Positions 1-9,065 of a stretch of 46,527 nucleotides of DNA are shown one piece after another. Position numbers and translations under genes: made by a program. The DNA lies in contig JAVBKU010000002.1 in assembly GCA_031553875.1 (NCBI GenBank), positions 1 through 46,527 on the forward strand, read 5' to 3'. Origin of the DNA: JAVBKU01 sp031553875 (GTDB taxonomy: Bacteria; Bacteroidota; Bacteroidia; Bacteroidales; Rikenellaceae). The stretch's first letter is position 1. Each line of letters opens with the position of its first letter. The notes under the pieces were generated by a model, which saw only the letters and a program-made list of their open reading frames with translations, had not been told where the DNA came from and ran no database searches.

Positions 1-48
1 GTGAATATCCCCAATTGGCGGAGGAGCAAGCGTCTTTGACGCTTTATA
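1..48 (-). repeat. Truncated end of an R2-alpha module
   Basis: The first bases are the inner boundary GTGAATATC, the linker CAATTGGCGGAG and the terminal hairpin AAGCGTC-ttt-GACGCTT (28-44). The same order of parts closes the R2-alpha copy at 35406-35583 in this orientation. The rest of the module lies outside the window. It is a non-coding remnant; the hairpin arms differ in sequence from other copies but remain fully paired. Confidence 0.75.
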
Positions 49-72
49 GAATTATATTTTTAACAATATCTT

Positions 73-136
73 GCATCGCTCCGCGATGCTCATCTCCGCG
101 GCTCGGCCTTCGGCCGACCCCCGCGGCCGCGGAGAT
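73..136 (+). repeat. P3 double-hairpin repeat, copy 1
   Basis: Two consecutive hairpins: GCATCGC-tcc-GCGATGC (73-89), then a larger one with outer arms CATCTCCGCGGC (91-102) and GCCGCGGAGATG (125-136) and an inner GGCC-ttc-GGCC stem. Similar copies are at 23592-23658 and 37961-38029. The inner stem changes in a compensatory way in the third copy. It lies downstream of the calcium ATPase gene, beyond that gene's own terminator. Confidence 0.8.
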
Positions 137-186
137 GAATATCACAAATAACAGTCGCAGGGTCAAGAATCGCCTCAACAGCAACC

Positions 187-224
187 CCAAAAACAAAGCG
201 GCCGGTACATTCCGCACCGGCCGC
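187..224 (-). terminator. Rho-independent terminator of the calcium ATPase gene
   Basis: Read on the minus strand, a GCGGCCGGT/ACCGGCCGC stem with a 9-nt loop (198-224) is followed by CTTTGTTTTTGGGG. It lies 26 bp beyond the stop codon of the ATPase gene. The stem is perfect and the T-tract is on the correct side for minus-strand transcription. Confidence 0.8.
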
Positions 225-249
225 CATATTCCACTCAGACAAAAGCCTT

Positions 250-2814
250 CTACTCCAATCTCTTATTTATAAACCGGAACACCTCACCCAGCCACATCAC
301 CAGCGACGTACCCACTATTATCAACCCCCAGTCTTTCAGCGATATGGGCACCGTGCGGAACACCTCGCCTCCGAACTGCACGATAAGTATCTGTCCCACG
401 AGTATGAACAGCAGTATCAGCAGGAAGCCTCTGCTCTGCTTAAGCCCGCCCAATAGAGAGTGTTCCGACCCGAACGTCCTGGCATTGAACATATTCCAGA
501 ACTGCATCATCACAAAAACGGTGAAGAATATCGAAAGCTGGTATTCGGTCACCCCCTCGCCGAACCACGCCAGCATCCCCAGCAGGGTGCAGATGAACAC
601 CGCCCCGACACCAAAGATATTGGTGGCCATAGCGCGTGTTATAATGAAATCGTTGAGCCCGCGCGGCTTCTGCTTCATCACCGTATGGCTGGGAGGCAGG
701 GACGCCAGCGCCATAGCGGCAAAAGTATCCATAATGAGGTTCACCCACAGCATCTGCGTGACGGTCAGCGGCAGAGCGCTGCCGAACAGCGATCCCACGA
801 ACACGATGACTATAGCCACGAAGTTGATGGTAAGCTGGAACAACACGAATCGCTGTATATTGCGGTATAGCGAGCGACCCCACATAATGGCGGTGGCGAT
901 GCTGGCGAACGAGTCGTCCAGCAGCGTTATATCGCTCGCTTCCTTGGCCACGGACGTGCCGGAGCCCATCGACAGGCCCACTTGGGCAAAGTTGAGCGCG
1001 GGGGCGTCGTTCGTGCCGTCGCCTGTCACGGCGACCACTTCGCCGGCCTCCTGCAGCAGCCTCACTAACCTCTGCTTGTCTAACGGGCGCGCCCTCGACA
1101 TTATCTTCAGCCCTCCGACTATTCCCCTGAGTTCATCGTCGCTCATGGCGGCGAATTCAGCCCCGGTTATGGCGTTGGCGTCGGTATCTGTGGCATCGTC
1201 CCACAGGCCTATCTGGCGCGCTATCTCGCGGGCGGTAGTGGGTGTGTCGCCGGTCACTATCTTCACGGCCACACCCGCCTGCAAGCATTCCCTCATGGCT
1301 GCGGGAACGTCGTCCCTCACGGGATCGGAGATGGCGAATACCCCGCAGAAACGAAGGTCGGCCTTGGCGAGTGCCTCCTCGCATGTGGTAAAACCTTCCG
1401 CCTCAGCGAAAGCCAGGCCTATGGTCCTCATGGCCTTACCCTGATATCCCGCCAGCAAAGCGTCGAGGCCCTCGGCACCGCCGGAGGTCATGCCGTAAAC
1501 TATTTCGGGCGCGCCCTTGACATATATCATACGCCCTCCAGTCACGGGGCTGTCGACCAGCGTGGCCATGTATTTTCGCTCGGTGGAGAATGTCATCTGA
1601 TCGACCACAGGAGCCTGGTCACGCAGGGTGTCGTAGTCGACTCCGCGCGAGGAGAGCCACAGCAGCAACGCGCCCTCGGTGGGATTGCCTATGACCTTGC
1701 GGTCGGGGTCGAGGAAGGCGGTGGAGTTGGCGGCGATGCTCTCGTTGATCACGGCGTCCACCCCGTCGATATAGAAATGGCTGTCGCCCACCCTCATCTG
1801 GTTGCAGGTCAGCGTGCCGGTCTTGTCGGTACATATCACCGTCACGGCGCCCATGGTTTCGCAGGCGTGCATGCGGCGCACGAGGTTATTGGTCTTGAGC
1901 ATGCGGCGCATACTCATCGCCAGGCTAAGCGTGACGCTCATCGGCAGGCCCTCAGGCACGGCCACCACCACCAGGGTCACGGCTATCATGAAGTAGCCCA
2001 GAATCTCGCTGGTTATGTCCGTGACGTCTGCCCCGTCAAAATGGCCGAGGATAAAGCCTTTGGCCACCAGAGCCACGAACGTCAGCACCGCGAGGCCTCC
2101 GCCCACCTTGCCGATAAGTTTCGAGAGTTTATGGAGTTGTATGTTTAGCGGGGTCTGTTCGCCGCTCTCGACCGTGGCCTGCTCGGCGACCTTGCCTATC
2201 TCCGTGGCGTCGCCCACGGCCCTGACCTCCATCACGCCGTGACCCTCGATCACGGTCGTCCCCCTCAACAACTCGTTCGAGGCGTAGGTCGCGTCCTTCT
2301 TGAACTTGGCAGGGTCGGTGGTCTTGGATATTTCGAGCTCGCCCGTCAGCGACGACTCGTTGACCTTCATCGATACGGCCTCCAGCAGTTCGCCGTCGGC
2401 AGGTATCTCCTCTCCGCTGTCGAGCACCACTATGTCGCCCACGACCACATCTTTCCTCGGCACCTCGCGTATGGCCCCGTCGCGGATCACCTTGACGCTG
2501 ATCTCGTCGTTGACGCTATTAAGCAGGTCGAACTTGCGGGCTGCGTCGTACTCAAACCAGAACGCCACCCCCGTAGCCAGGAATATGGCGCAGAATATAC
2601 CTATGGTCTCGGCGAACTCGCCGTGCCCTTCTAAAAGCGTAACGCCCAGCGACAGGAACGCCGCTGCCAGCAACACCTTGATAACAGGGTCGTTGAATTT
2701 TTCAAGGAACAGTTTCCATATCGGCGTGCGCTCCGCCGGGCTTATTATATTCTCGCCGTGCTTCGACCTGCTCTCTTCGACCTGGGCCGCGGTCAATCCC
2801 TTGAAATCATTCAT
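250..2814 (-). CDS. Calcium-translocating P-type ATPase, PMCA type
   Basis: An inner-membrane pump that exports Ca2+ at the cost of ATP (type IIB P-type ATPase). Residue numbers are from the chosen ATG: actuator TGE at 157-159, TM4 ion-site PEGLP at 287-291, phosphorylation motif DKTGT starting at D330, hinge GDGTND near residue 600. The sixth membrane segment (MLWVNLIMDTFAA) resembles eukaryotic PMCA pumps, which supports Ca2+ rather than Na+/K+ or Mg2+. Ten hydrophobic segments fit the family, and about 854 residues is the usual bacterial length. The reading frame is open 11 codons upstream, but family members begin near MNDFKGLTAAQ, so that start was chosen. It follows rodA by 76 bp, probably as the last cistron of the elongation operon or with its own promoter. 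A terminator follows. The family call is certain; the exact ion is an inference. Confidence 0.93.
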   Translation of the reverse strand: MNDFKGLTAAQVEESRSKHGENIISPAERTPIWKLFLEKFNDPVIKVLLAAAFLSLGVTLLEGHGEFAETIGIFCAIFLATGVAFWFEYDAARKFDLLNSVNDEISVKVIRDGAIREVPRKDVVVGDIVVLDSGEEIPADGELLEAVSMKVNESSLTGELEISKTTDPAKFKKDATYASNELLRGTTVIEGHGVMEVRAVGDATEIGKVAEQATVESGEQTPLNIQLHKLSKLIGKVGGGLAVLTFVALVAKGFILGHFDGADVTDITSEILGYFMIAVTLVVVAVPEGLPMSVTLSLAMSMRRMLKTNNLVRRMHACETMGAVTVICTDKTGTLTCNQMRVGDSHFYIDGVDAVINESIAANSTAFLDPDRKVIGNPTEGALLLWLSSRGVDYDTLRDQAPVVDQMTFSTERKYMATLVDSPVTGGRMIYVKGAPEIVYGMTSGGAEGLDALLAGYQGKAMRTIGLAFAEAEGFTTCEEALAKADLRFCGVFAISDPVRDDVPAAMRECLQAGVAVKIVTGDTPTTAREIARQIGLWDDATDTDANAITGAEFAAMSDDELRGIVGGLKIMSRARPLDKQRLVRLLQEAGEVVAVTGDGTNDAPALNFAQVGLSMGSGTSVAKEASDITLLDDSFASIATAIMWGRSLYRNIQRFVLFQLTINFVAIVIVFVGSLFGSALPLTVTQMLWVNLIMDTFAAMALASLPPSHTVMKQKPRGLNDFIITRAMATNIFGVGAVFICTLLGMLAWFGEGVTEYQLSIFFTVFVMMQFWNMFNARTFGSEHSLLGGLKQSRGFLLILLFILVGQILIVQFGGEVFRTVPISLKDWGLIIVGTSLVMWLGEVFRFINKRLE

Positions 2815-2890
2815 AATGGTAGTAAACTTAAAATTTATGTAGTCCAAGCAACATTCATTACAGTAAGTAATCCGCCGCTTCGGGCTATCC

Positions 2891-4372
2891 TTACACCCTC
2901 TCCAGACTCACCTTACGCTTGGACATATCGAGTCTGATGGCGACGAACAAAAGTAGTGTAAAAGCTATCAACGACGACCCCCCATAGCTAAAAAATGGCA
3001 AAGGTATGCCTATTACCGGCATTATACCGATGGTCATCCCGATGTTTATCACCGTGTGGAAAAAGAATATCGAGGCCGCGCAGTAGCAGTAGATGCGCCC
3101 GAAAGGCTCGTTCTGCCGCTCTCCCATCCTGATAAGCCGCAGTATCAGCAGCATAAACAGCACCACGACTACGCTGCTGCCCACAAATCCCCACTCTTCG
3201 CCCACGGTGCAGAATATGAAGTCGGTGCTCTGCTCGGGCACGAAGTTGTATTTGGTCTGCGTACCCTCGAGGTATCCCTTGCCTAACAATCCGCCCGAGC
3301 CGATAGCTATTTTCGACTGGTTGACGTTATACCCCCACCCCCTGAGGTCGGACTCTATGCCCAGCAGGTCGAGGATGCGTTTCTGCTGGTGTACCTGCAG
3401 CACATTATCGAAGATATATTCCGTCAGCCTCGAGAAAGACAGCGCTCCGAAGAACATCGCCAGATAGACATATATATCGCGTATCCTGTGTCGGTGGCTG
3501 TACACGAACACCGCGGGCAACGACAATACGGTGGTAAGCAGCAAGCTCCAGTATATCCCCAGCCCGTCGCCCGCGTTCAAAAGCTCCGAGGCGAAGTAGA
3601 CCACGATAGTCCCCAGGGCGAGAGTGGCCAGGTATATGATCTTCGACTTCCAGTTGCCGTGCACCAGCCCCTCCACCACCGCGCACACTAATATCAGCAG
3701 TATCAGCAGCCACTCCGGTTCCAACAGGAACGACATCACAAATACCGACACCGTCAGCAGTATCGCCACGTACACCCACCTCGAGAATCCCTCCCGAAAC
3801 AGCATCATCAGGAACGACCCGTAAACCAGGGCCGAGCCCGTATCGTTCTGCAATATCACTATTCCCGCCGGAATTCCCAGTATAAGGCCCACGACCATAA
3901 GGTCCCGGGGGCGGTGTATATTGAAGGTGTAGTTACTCATGTAGCGGGCCAGTGCCAGCGAGGTGGCGAACTTGACCATCTCGGTAGGTTGTAGCGCCAC
4001 GGGGCCGAGCATGATCCACGACTTCGCCCCGTTGACCTCCTTACCCAGGAACAGCACCGCCAGCAGGACAATGACCGCTATCCAGTAGAACGGATAGGAG
4101 AGTATATGGTAATATTTGTCGTCGATAAGCAGGATGGAGATGCCTATGAATACCGATACCCCTATCCAAATGGCCTGCATCCCGTACCTCTGGCTTATGT
4201 CGAAAATACTGGAGTGTGCGTCGTCGTACACGGCCGCATAGATATTGAACCATCCCATGATCACCAGGGCAGCGTATATAAATATCATCACCCAATCGAC
4301 CTTGCCGATGGTGAGCGCCTCGCGGCGACCGTACCCGCCACTGTGCAGGTGGCTGTATCTGCTATCGGGCAT
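2891..4372 (-). CDS. rodA: Rod shape-determining protein RodA (SEDS glycosyltransferase)
   Basis: SEDS-family peptidoglycan polymerase of the elongasome, acting in the inner membrane with its cognate class B PBP. At 493 residues it is longer than the ~370-residue enterobacterial RodA, as is common in Bacteroidetes. The extra length is an N-terminal soluble tail and a longer middle region. Visible SEDS motifs are GAKSWIMLGPVALQPTE, NDTGSALVYGSF in the central loop, and PFFSYGGSS near the C terminus. The start codon overlaps the end of the upstream mrdA gene by 11 bp, which indicates translational coupling of the polymerase and its transpeptidase partner. RodA rather than FtsW is chosen because of the mreBCD-mrdA context. 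Confidence 0.95.
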   Translation of the reverse strand: MPDSRYSHLHSGGYGRREALTIGKVDWVMIFIYAALVIMGWFNIYAAVYDDAHSSIFDISQRYGMQAIWIGVSVFIGISILLIDDKYYHILSYPFYWIAVIVLLAVLFLGKEVNGAKSWIMLGPVALQPTEMVKFATSLALARYMSNYTFNIHRPRDLMVVGLILGIPAGIVILQNDTGSALVYGSFLMMLFREGFSRWVYVAILLTVSVFVMSFLLEPEWLLILLILVCAVVEGLVHGNWKSKIIYLATLALGTIVVYFASELLNAGDGLGIYWSLLLTTVLSLPAVFVYSHRHRIRDIYVYLAMFFGALSFSRLTEYIFDNVLQVHQQKRILDLLGIESDLRGWGYNVNQSKIAIGSGGLLGKGYLEGTQTKYNFVPEQSTDFIFCTVGEEWGFVGSSVVVVLFMLLILRLIRMGERQNEPFGRIYCYCAASIFFFHTVINIGMTIGIMPVIGIPLPFFSYGGSSLIAFTLLLFVAIRLDMSKRKVSLERV

Positions 4373-6173
4373 AATTGGGATATGAAATGTGCATATTCTT
4401 GACGTACTGCACCAGATCGGGCCTCTTTATGGTGTCCGTGAGGTACTGTTCCGTGATAAGGCTGGCTATTGGCGCGGCTATGGTGGCCCCGAAGCGGCCG
4501 TTCTCCACATACACCGACACGGCGATGCGGGGATTGTTGCGCGGTGCGAAACACATGAAGGTGGAGTGGTCGGCGCCGTGGGGGTTCTGGGCGGTACCCG
4601 TCTTCCCGCATATGTCGAGGCCCTTGACCATGGCTATGCCCGCCGTACCGCCTGGCACGTTCACAGCCCTGTACATCCCCTCCACGATCGGGTCGAAATG
4701 CTCGGGGCTCACCTTGGTATAGTGGCGCTGGTAGAAGCGTGCTTCGATCGAGTCGCGGTCGTACACCCGGCTTACCACGTGGGGAGGATAGTAGTAACCC
4801 CTGTTGGCCACTATGGCGGACATGTTGGCCATCTGGAGCGGCGTGGCGCCGAGTTCACCCTGCCCTATGGAGAGCGAGAGCACCGTGAGCGAATTCCACC
4901 TCTCGCGGTATATCCTGTTGTAGTAGGCCGTCGTGGGAACGTTACCGTTGAGCTCACCCTTGAAGTCGGAGTCGAGCTTGCGGCCGTAGCCGAAGCTGCG
5001 CACGTAGTCGCTCCACACCTCGAAACCATCTTTCACGTCGCCGTAGCGGCGGTTATCGATAATATTGCGGAATACGAAGCAGAAGTAGGCGTTGCACGAG
5101 GTCTGCACCGCCCCCCTCAGGTCCAGCGGCGACCAGTGGTTGTGGCACTTCACCCCGCGGCCTATGGTGTATCCACCGTAGCAGGGATACATCTGCCCGG
5201 GGGTCAGCACCCCCTCCTCCAGGCCGATAAGACCGTTGAGCAGCTTGAACGTCGATCCCGGGGGATAGCTCGCCATCACCGCGCGGTTGAACAGCGGCCG
5301 GCGTTTATCGTTTAAGAGTTTCATGTAGTTGTTGCCCCTCTGGCGGCCGACCAGCTCGTCGGGGTCGTACGTGGGCGAGCTCACCATCACGAGTATCTCT
5401 CCCGTCGAAGGCTCTATGGCTACGACGCTGCCCACCTTGCCGCGCATCAATTCCTCTGCCAACTGCTGGAGGCGGCCGTCGATAGTGGCCGTGATTGAGA
5501 CGCCCGGCACGCTCAGAGTGTCGTGCATGCCGTCCATGTAAGAGCCCTTGGGTATGCCGTGCACGTCGACCATGCGGATCTTCACTCCCTTCTTGCCCCT
5601 CAACACCCCCTCGTAAGCCTGCTCTATGCCGCTCATGCCGATAAAATCGCCGCCGCTGTAGTAGTTGTCACGGGCTATGATCTCGTCGTTCACCTCGCCG
5701 AGATACCCCAGCAGGTTACCCGCCATCTTAGTGGGGTACGACCTCACGGTACGGTACACTGTATAGAATCCGGGGAAGTTACGCTCCTCGAAACGGAGCT
5801 TCATATCTTTGGAAAGCTGTTTGAACAGCACCGACGGCCTCCTGCGCGAAAACGAGGACGCCTTACGCAGCTCCTTGCGCACCTGCTCGACATTCACCGA
5901 GAGTATCCTCGCCAGGGCGGCGGTATCGAACGGGGCCACCTCGCGGGGCACCACCATAAGGTCATAGGCCTCCTTGCTCTGGACCAGGAAGCGCCCCCTG
6001 CGGTCGTACACCTCGCCCCTCATCGGGTGCTGCACCTCGTAGCGCAGAACGTTATTGTTGGCGTAGGATTTATAGCTGCCGTCGAACACCTGGATATAAA
6101 ACAGCCGCAGGATTATCGCCGAAAAGGCTATAATCACCGTCCACTGAATTATTTTACTCCTGTCGGGGCTCAC
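4362..6173 (-). CDS. mrdA: Penicillin-binding protein 2 (elongasome transpeptidase)
   Basis: Class B PBP that cross-links new peptidoglycan during side-wall growth; it works as a pair with RodA. The sequence shows a single N-terminal membrane anchor (about residues 8-28), a pedestal/dimerisation domain with the RGEVYDRRG motif (52-60), and a C-terminal transpeptidase domain. The active-site motifs are complete: STFK with S307, SCN at 359-361, KTGTAQ starting at K524. The 603-residue length is normal. It ends 11 bp inside rodA and starts 43 bp downstream of mreD, so the mre genes, mrdA and rodA form one transcription unit unless the R1 repeat between mreC and mreD interrupts it. Confidence 0.96.
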   Translation of the reverse strand: MSPDRSKIIQWTVIIAFSAIILRLFYIQVFDGSYKSYANNNVLRYEVQHPMRGEVYDRRGRFLVQSKEAYDLMVVPREVAPFDTAALARILSVNVEQVRKELRKASSFSRRRPSVLFKQLSKDMKLRFEERNFPGFYTVYRTVRSYPTKMAGNLLGYLGEVNDEIIARDNYYSGGDFIGMSGIEQAYEGVLRGKKGVKIRMVDVHGIPKGSYMDGMHDTLSVPGVSITATIDGRLQQLAEELMRGKVGSVVAIEPSTGEILVMVSSPTYDPDELVGRQRGNNYMKLLNDKRRPLFNRAVMASYPPGSTFKLLNGLIGLEEGVLTPGQMYPCYGGYTIGRGVKCHNHWSPLDLRGAVQTSCNAYFCFVFRNIIDNRRYGDVKDGFEVWSDYVRSFGYGRKLDSDFKGELNGNVPTTAYYNRIYRERWNSLTVLSLSIGQGELGATPLQMANMSAIVANRGYYYPPHVVSRVYDRDSIEARFYQRHYTKVSPEHFDPIVEGMYRAVNVPGGTAGIAMVKGLDICGKTGTAQNPHGADHSTFMCFAPRNNPRIAVSVYVENGRFGATIAAPIASLITEQYLTDTIKRPDLVQYVKNMHISYPNYAR

Positions 6174-6216
6174 CTCGGCGTTTTCGAATAAGATTTATAT
6201 ACTGTCTTCATCCCAC

Positions 6217-6720
6217 CTACCTCAGACGGAATACTTTCTGGCAGAAATACAGGAATACCAGCGTCACCAACGAGCCCACCACGGTCCTGAGCAGTACAAA
6301 ACCGAAGTAGCGCCACGAGAGGGTCTCCAGCGCGAAAAATACGAGGGCGTGCATCACCACCATGATAGCGGCGTAGCGGAAAAACCTGCCTCTGCCCATA
6401 CGTGCGATATTGGGGATCGACATCTCGCGCGCCTCGTCGGGGCCGAGAATCTTGGAGAGCAGTCCCGGGCGCACCCACGCCACGAACACGGTGGCTATGG
6501 TGTTGATGCCCGGCGTCCCGGAAAATACATCCACCCCCAGACCCATCAGCAGAGCCAGGAGCAGCAGCCACACCCCCGAGATACCGGAGGGCAACAGTAT
6601 TATAAAGGATATATACACGAGCGGATAGACATAGAGGCTTATGTTCAGGTTGTCGAACAACATCACCTGAAGCAGAAGCAACACCACGAAAAGTATCGAA
6701 TACTCTATGATCCTGTACAT
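6217..6720 (-). CDS. mreD: Rod shape-determining protein MreD
   Basis: Small integral membrane protein of the elongasome that binds MreC and the RodA/PBP2 pair. The 167 residues are nearly all hydrophobic, with five to six predicted membrane segments and the Y-rich N terminus MYRIIEYSILFVVLL. MreD is poorly conserved, so the assignment rests on length, membrane profile and position between mreC and mrdA. It is separated from mreC by about 253 bp that contain an R1 repeat. This is unusual, since the two genes are normally tightly linked. Confidence 0.9.
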   Translation of the reverse strand: MYRIIEYSILFVVLLLLQVMLFDNLNISLYVYPLVYISFIILLPSGISGVWLLLLALLMGLGVDVFSGTPGINTIATVFVAWVRPGLLSKILGPDEAREMSIPNIARMGRGRFFRYAAIMVVMHALVFFALETLSWRYFGFVLLRTVVGSLVTLVFLYFCQKVFRLR

Positions 6721-6791
6721 ATGGCTATCGGCCTTGTTTTAACGTATGTTTAACGTTTGTATTTTGTATAATATATGACTTTACAGCGTTT

Positions 6792-6935
6792 CCTACTTTT
6801 GGCATTGCCCCAAAAGTAGGCAAAAGGTCTAGCCGCGTCTTCTGCCGGGGTCTCTTCCGGGAGCTTCCCTCGTTACACGATAACTGAGGGTGATCTCCCT
6901 CACGAGACCTATTCCCGGCAGAAGCCAAAAGCGGC
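6792..6935 (+). repeat. R1 palindromic repeat, copy 1 (between mreC and mreD)
   Basis: Full-length R1 with two structures. The first is the terminal hairpin CCTACTTTTGG-cattgcc-CCAAAAGTAGG (6792-6820). The second is a long imperfect hairpin in which GCCGC, CTTCTGCCGGG, GTCTC, GGAG and CCCTC pair with the complementary blocks of the right half around the loop acacgat. It lies inside the mre operon, antisense to mRNA in its reference orientation. No start codon with coding character lies within it. It could attenuate or terminate transcription between mreC and mreD, or act as an mRNA-stabilising or cleavage structure; that role is inferred. Confidence 0.9.
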
Positions 6936-6973
6936 ATCCGTTATCTTAATTAGCTCGGCCGCTCCCCGCGTAT

Positions 6974-7795
6974 TTACTCTCTTACGTAGCGCTCCTCCAA
7001 ATCCCTCTGCTCGTTACCGTCGGTGTACTTGATCACCATCACGTTGTACAGCGACGACATATTGTTCATCAGCTTCACCCTCACGTCGTAATAGGTGTCG
7101 TTATTGACCAATTCGACGCGGTCGACCGTGCCTATCATCAGATCCGGGGGGAATATCGAGGAATAATTCGTAGTGAGCACCGTATCGCCTATATCCACCT
7201 TGGCATATCTCGAAATTTCCGAAAGCATGACGTGCTCGGAACTGAAACCGTCCCAATACACCGAGCCGTAGAAGTCGGTGCCCTTGATCCTGCCGCTGGT
7301 ACGGAAATCACGGTTCAGTATACTTATACAAATGGAGAATTTATCCGAACAGTCGAGCACATACCCCAGAATACCGCTGGCGGACACCACCGCCATATCC
7401 GGCTCCATGCCGTGCTTGCGGCCCTTATTGAGGGTGATGTAGTTGTTGACCCGGGAAATGGAATTACCCACCACCTGCGCGGGGGTGTAGATATACTTGG
7501 GCAGGACGCCGGCCACGACAATGGAATCCGAAGACACCGGCCTGCAACGATCCAACTGGCCCTTCAGCCGGGCTATTTCCTTATTGAGGTTCTCGTTATC
7601 GCCGCGCAGGGAAAAATAGCTCCCCAAGGTCGATACGCCAGAGAAGGCGCCGCCCAACAGAGCGTTGGACACGGCCACGAGCCTCGCCCTGCTATACACG
7701 GTACTCCCGGCGTAGTAATGGATAGCCAGGGCCTCTATGATGACAAAGAGCAGAACGAAGTGTATTTTCTTTATGAACAGAAAAAACTTGACCAT
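6974..7795 (-). CDS. mreC: Rod shape-determining protein MreC
   Basis: Periplasmic scaffold of the elongasome, anchored by one N-terminal membrane helix (about residues 8-28). A short coiled coil follows (about 60-85, ENLNKEIARLKGQLDR), then the two beta domains typical of MreC. Family-like stretches are VVGNSISRVNNYITLNKG and a GTVDRVELVNNDTYYDVRVKL region. At 273 residues the length is normal. It lies 219 bp downstream of mreB; that gap has no ORF or recognisable repeat. Confidence 0.94.
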   Translation of the reverse strand: MVKFFLFIKKIHFVLLFVIIEALAIHYYAGSTVYSRARLVAVSNALLGGAFSGVSTLGSYFSLRGDNENLNKEIARLKGQLDRCRPVSSDSIVVAGVLPKYIYTPAQVVGNSISRVNNYITLNKGRKHGMEPDMAVVSASGILGYVLDCSDKFSICISILNRDFRTSGRIKGTDFYGSVYWDGFSSEHVMLSEISRYAKVDIGDTVLTTNYSSIFPPDLMIGTVDRVELVNNDTYYDVRVKLMNNMSSLYNVMVIKYTDGNEQRDLEERYVRE

Positions 7796-8014
7796 TCCCT
7801 ATCTTATCATTTTGGACTTTACCACTATACCATTTGAATCACTATCCTGAACACCACCGACCGAATCACCTGCTCAAGCCTCCTAACCTTAACTCCGCCG
7901 CCCCAATCGCCCACTCAAGCCACCTGTCTTAACTTTCCGCGCCCGGTCCGGCACTTCCCGCCATCCTGTAACGCAGGCCGACAGGAACTTCCCTTCCCCC
8001 GTGGGCAGAGACGG

Positions 8015-9034
8015 CTACTTTATCAGGAACGAGAATTTGTGTGCGTTCTTGAGAGCTATACCCGTACCCCTTGCCACGGCCCTGAGCGGATCGTCCACCA
8101 CCACGAAGGGGATGTTGGTCTTCTCCTCGAACCTCTTGGCCAGGCCCTTGAGCAGGGCGCCGCCACCGGCGAGGTAAACCCCGTTGCGCACGATATCGGC
8201 GTAGAGTTCGGGAGGTATGGTCTCGAGCACCTTCATTATGGCCGCATCGATCTTGATAAGCGACTTCTCGAGCGCATAGGCCATTTCGCTGTACGAAAGG
8301 GTGAGCGTCGAAGGTAGCGAGGTGAGGATATTGGGGCCTGTCACCACGTAGTCGTCGGGCTCATCGTCGAGCTCCGACACCGCGGCACCGATAGCCATCT
8401 TGATATCCTCGGCCGTACGCTCGCCGATACGCATATTGTGCTGCTGGCGCACGTAGGTCTGTATATCCTCGGTGAATACGTCGCCCGCCACGTTGATGCT
8501 CTCGCTGCAGACGATACCGCCCAGGGAGATACAGGCGATCTCCGTGGTCCCACCGCCTATGTCGATTATCATGTGTCCTTCGGGGGCTTCCACGTCGAGT
8601 CCGGCGCCGAGGGCGGCGGCCATAGGCTCATAGATCATATACACGTCACGTCCGCCTGCATGTTCTGCGGCTTCGCGCACGGCGCGTATCTCCACGTTGG
8701 TACTTCCGGAGGGTATACATATCACGATCCTCAGCGAGGGTGTGAAGAGGTATCCGTTGGTCTTGACCATCCTGATAAGACCCTTGATCATCAGTTCGGC
8801 GGCGTTGAAGTCGGCGATGACCCCGTCCTTCAGGGGGCGGATGGTCTTGATGTTCTGGTGGGTCTTGCCATGCATCTGGCGGGCCTTGCTGCCTATGGCC
8901 ATAGGCTTGCCGCTGTGCTGGTCGAGGGCTATTATCGAAGGCTCGTCGACCACGATCTTACCATCGCTGATGATAACCGTGTTGGCTGTGCCGAGGTCGA
9001 TCGCGAGCTCCTGTGTCAATGAAAACAATCCCAT
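8015..9034 (-). CDS. mreB: Rod shape-determining protein MreB (bacterial actin)
   Basis: Actin-fold ATPase that forms membrane-associated filaments guiding side-wall synthesis. The 339 residues carry the phosphate-1 motif DLGTANTVI (about 14-22), the phosphate-2 motif DIGGGTTEIA (about 163-172), the adenosine motif YLAGGGALLKG near residue 290, and the MreB-typical EPMAAALGAGLD. The start MGLFSLTQELAID fits the family. It lies 31 bp downstream of purH, so the two are probably co-transcribed, an order found widely in Bacteroidales. Isoleucine codons here are mostly ATC, as expected of a well-expressed gene. Confidence 0.97.
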   Translation of the reverse strand: MGLFSLTQELAIDLGTANTVIISDGKIVVDEPSIIALDQHSGKPMAIGSKARQMHGKTHQNIKTIRPLKDGVIADFNAAELMIKGLIRMVKTNGYLFTPSLRIVICIPSGSTNVEIRAVREAAEHAGGRDVYMIYEPMAAALGAGLDVEAPEGHMIIDIGGGTTEIACISLGGIVCSESINVAGDVFTEDIQTYVRQQHNMRIGERTAEDIKMAIGAAVSELDDEPDDYVVTGPNILTSLPSTLTLSYSEMAYALEKSLIKIDAAIMKVLETIPPELYADIVRNGVYLAGGGALLKGLAKRFEEKTNIPFVVVDDPLRAVARGTGIALKNAHKFSFLIK

Positions 9035-9065
9035 TTATTGCGATTTTTATGTTGCGTAAGTAATT

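Noticed and set aside
7796..8014. Possible small gene between mreB and mreC
   Set aside because: No open frame with coding character and no repeat seen; probably leader sequence only.
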